NCBI GenBank assembly: GCA_910587785.1
Contig: CAJUOA010000087.1
Location: 1 to 14,336 of the forward strand
Source: an uncultured Oscillospiraceae bacterium
GTDB lineage: Bacteria > Bacillota > Clostridia > Oscillospirales > Oscillospiraceae
Length of the DNA stretch: 14,336 bases
Reading direction: 5' to 3'
In this document: piece by piece, positions 13,698 to 14,336 of the stretch
Layout: each line of letters opens with the position of its first letter
Numbering within the stretch: the stretch's first letter is position 1
Position numbers and translations under genes: made by a program
Notes under the pieces: model-generated
What the model saw: the letters and a program-made list of their open reading frames with translations, nothing else
What the model was told of the DNA's origin: nothing
The model's database searches: none

Positions 13698-14300
13698 TTG
13701 CAGACTCATTCCGAACCCGTGGCGACTGTACTGGACCGGACATCGCTTTTGATCGAACACGACCCTCACAGCCATCAATTCCAGCATTTGACGGAGCAGA
13801 TGCTCATCGTTTTTTCCGCTGCTGGCGTGATCCCCGCCCTGGCCCGGCTGGAAGCTCAGCGATATGCCGCCCTGGCTGCTCTGCATGATATTGGGAAAAA
13901 GAATATCCCGGCAGCGATCTTAAACAAGCCCGGCACGCTGACGGCGGAGGAGTTCAACATCGTGAAGACGCATACCATCCAGGGTTGCAAGCTGCTGGAG
14001 GCCATCCCGGCATTGCGGCAATGTGACGATTTCTCTTCCGCCTGCGATGTCTGTCTCCACCATCACGAACGCTGGGACGGCAGGGGCTATCCGGACGGAC
14101 TGGCGGGCAGGCATATCGCCCCGTGGGTGCATGTTGTGGGGCTGGCCGACGCTTTCGACGCCCTGACCCACCCCCGGGCCTACAAGCCCACCTACACCCC
14201 GGCCCAGGCCAGAGGAATGATCCTCTCCGGCGCCTGCGGTGCGTTTGACCCCAATATGCTGGAGTGCTTCGGGCAGCATATCCTGTCAACGCCAATTTGA
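13698..14300 (+). CDS. Stand-alone HD-GYP domain protein (putative cyclic-di-GMP phosphodiesterase)
   Basis: A 200-aa cytoplasmic protein made of one HD-GYP domain. Visible motifs are HD at 63-64 in LHDIGKKNIP, followed by ILNKPGTLTAEE; His92 in KTHTIQG; and HHERWDGRGYPDGLAG at 122-137, which carries the HHE and GYP signatures. Then come LADAFDALT and a C-terminal FDPNMLECF. Metal-binding residues appear complete, so it may be an active phosphodiesterase for cyclic-di-GMP or a related dinucleotide. No receiver, PAS or membrane domain is attached. The start is TTG 13698, set by GGAGGTGA at 13685-13692. It follows the giant gene by 64 nt with only a hairpin between, so cotranscription is plausible. 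Confidence 0.88.
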   Translation: MQTHSEPVATVLDRTSLLIEHDPHSHQFQHLTEQMLIVFSAAGVIPALARLEAQRYAALAALHDIGKKNIPAAILNKPGTLTAEEFNIVKTHTIQGCKLLEAIPALRQCDDFSSACDVCLHHHERWDGRGYPDGLAGRHIAPWVHVVGLADAFDALTHPRAYKPTYTPAQARGMILSGACGAFDPNMLECFGQHILSTPI

Positions 14301-14336
14301 AATTGTAAGAAAACGCCGAAGAAATTTTGTAGTTTT

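Noticed and set aside
13628..13700. Frameshift that cut off a transmembrane tail after LPKTG
   Set aside because: The other two + frames after the stop give polar, charged peptides and no hydrophobic stretch, and a hairpin follows directly.
1..14336. tRNA or rRNA genes, insertion sequence ends, integrase attachment sites
   Set aside because: No cloverleaf, rRNA-like segment, transposase or paired terminal repeat could be recognised by eye in either strand.

Overview
The window reads as an accessory module of a conjugative or integrative element from a GC-rich Firmicute, most likely a gut Clostridium relative (Oscillospiraceae or Lachnospiraceae). The reasons are GGAGG-type ribosome binding sites before almost every gene, ATG/GTG/TTG starts, translational overlaps, a Gram-positive sortase, SpaA/CnaB-type surface domains, and a ParA/ParB pair whose ParB resembles element-borne ParBs. 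Partition genes beside a sortase and a large collagen-binding-like surface protein are typical of Tn1549-like integrative conjugative elements. No integrase, relaxase or conjugation gene lies inside the window, so the element type is an inference. All genes are on the + strand.

Layout: (1) 1-1950, parA and parB, visibly less GC-rich than the rest. They probably form one operon with an extended -10 promoter at the left edge and a TTG start for parB inside the end of parA. (2) 1917-2091, a short non-coding stretch with two strong hairpins. (3) 2092-4703, five tightly coupled genes, each overlapping the next by 1-4 nt: an acidic 130-aa protein of unknown function, a RelE/Gp49-like toxin-family protein, a 30-aa single-pass membrane peptide, a secreted membrane-anchored protein with a C-terminal transmembrane helix, and a sortase. 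(4) 4704-5040, a gap with a possible TnpW remnant and a good sigma-A promoter. (5) 5041-5910, a secreted protein with a copper-amine-oxidase-N-type stalk domain. (6) 5911-6031, two hairpins, the second with the form of an intrinsic terminator, only 30 nt before the next start codon. (7) 6032-13633, a giant surface protein of 2533 aa: signal peptide, thioester-type N-terminal domain, proline-rich linker, 21 tandem CnaB/SpaA-like domains, a DUF11-like domain, and LPKTGY as the last six residues. (8) 13698-14300, a stand-alone HD-GYP protein (possible cyclic-di-GMP phosphodiesterase).

The surface genes look like one cell-surface system: the sortase presumably acts on the giant fibre, and the membrane proteins may support it. 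The HD-GYP enzyme may link surface display to cyclic-di-GMP. The most unusual points are the sorting motif without the usual hydrophobic and charged tail, the thioester domain in which the expected Gln is a Lys, the hidden 30-aa membrane peptide, the terminator-like hairpin in the leader of the giant gene, and a perfect 25-bp palindrome inside parB.
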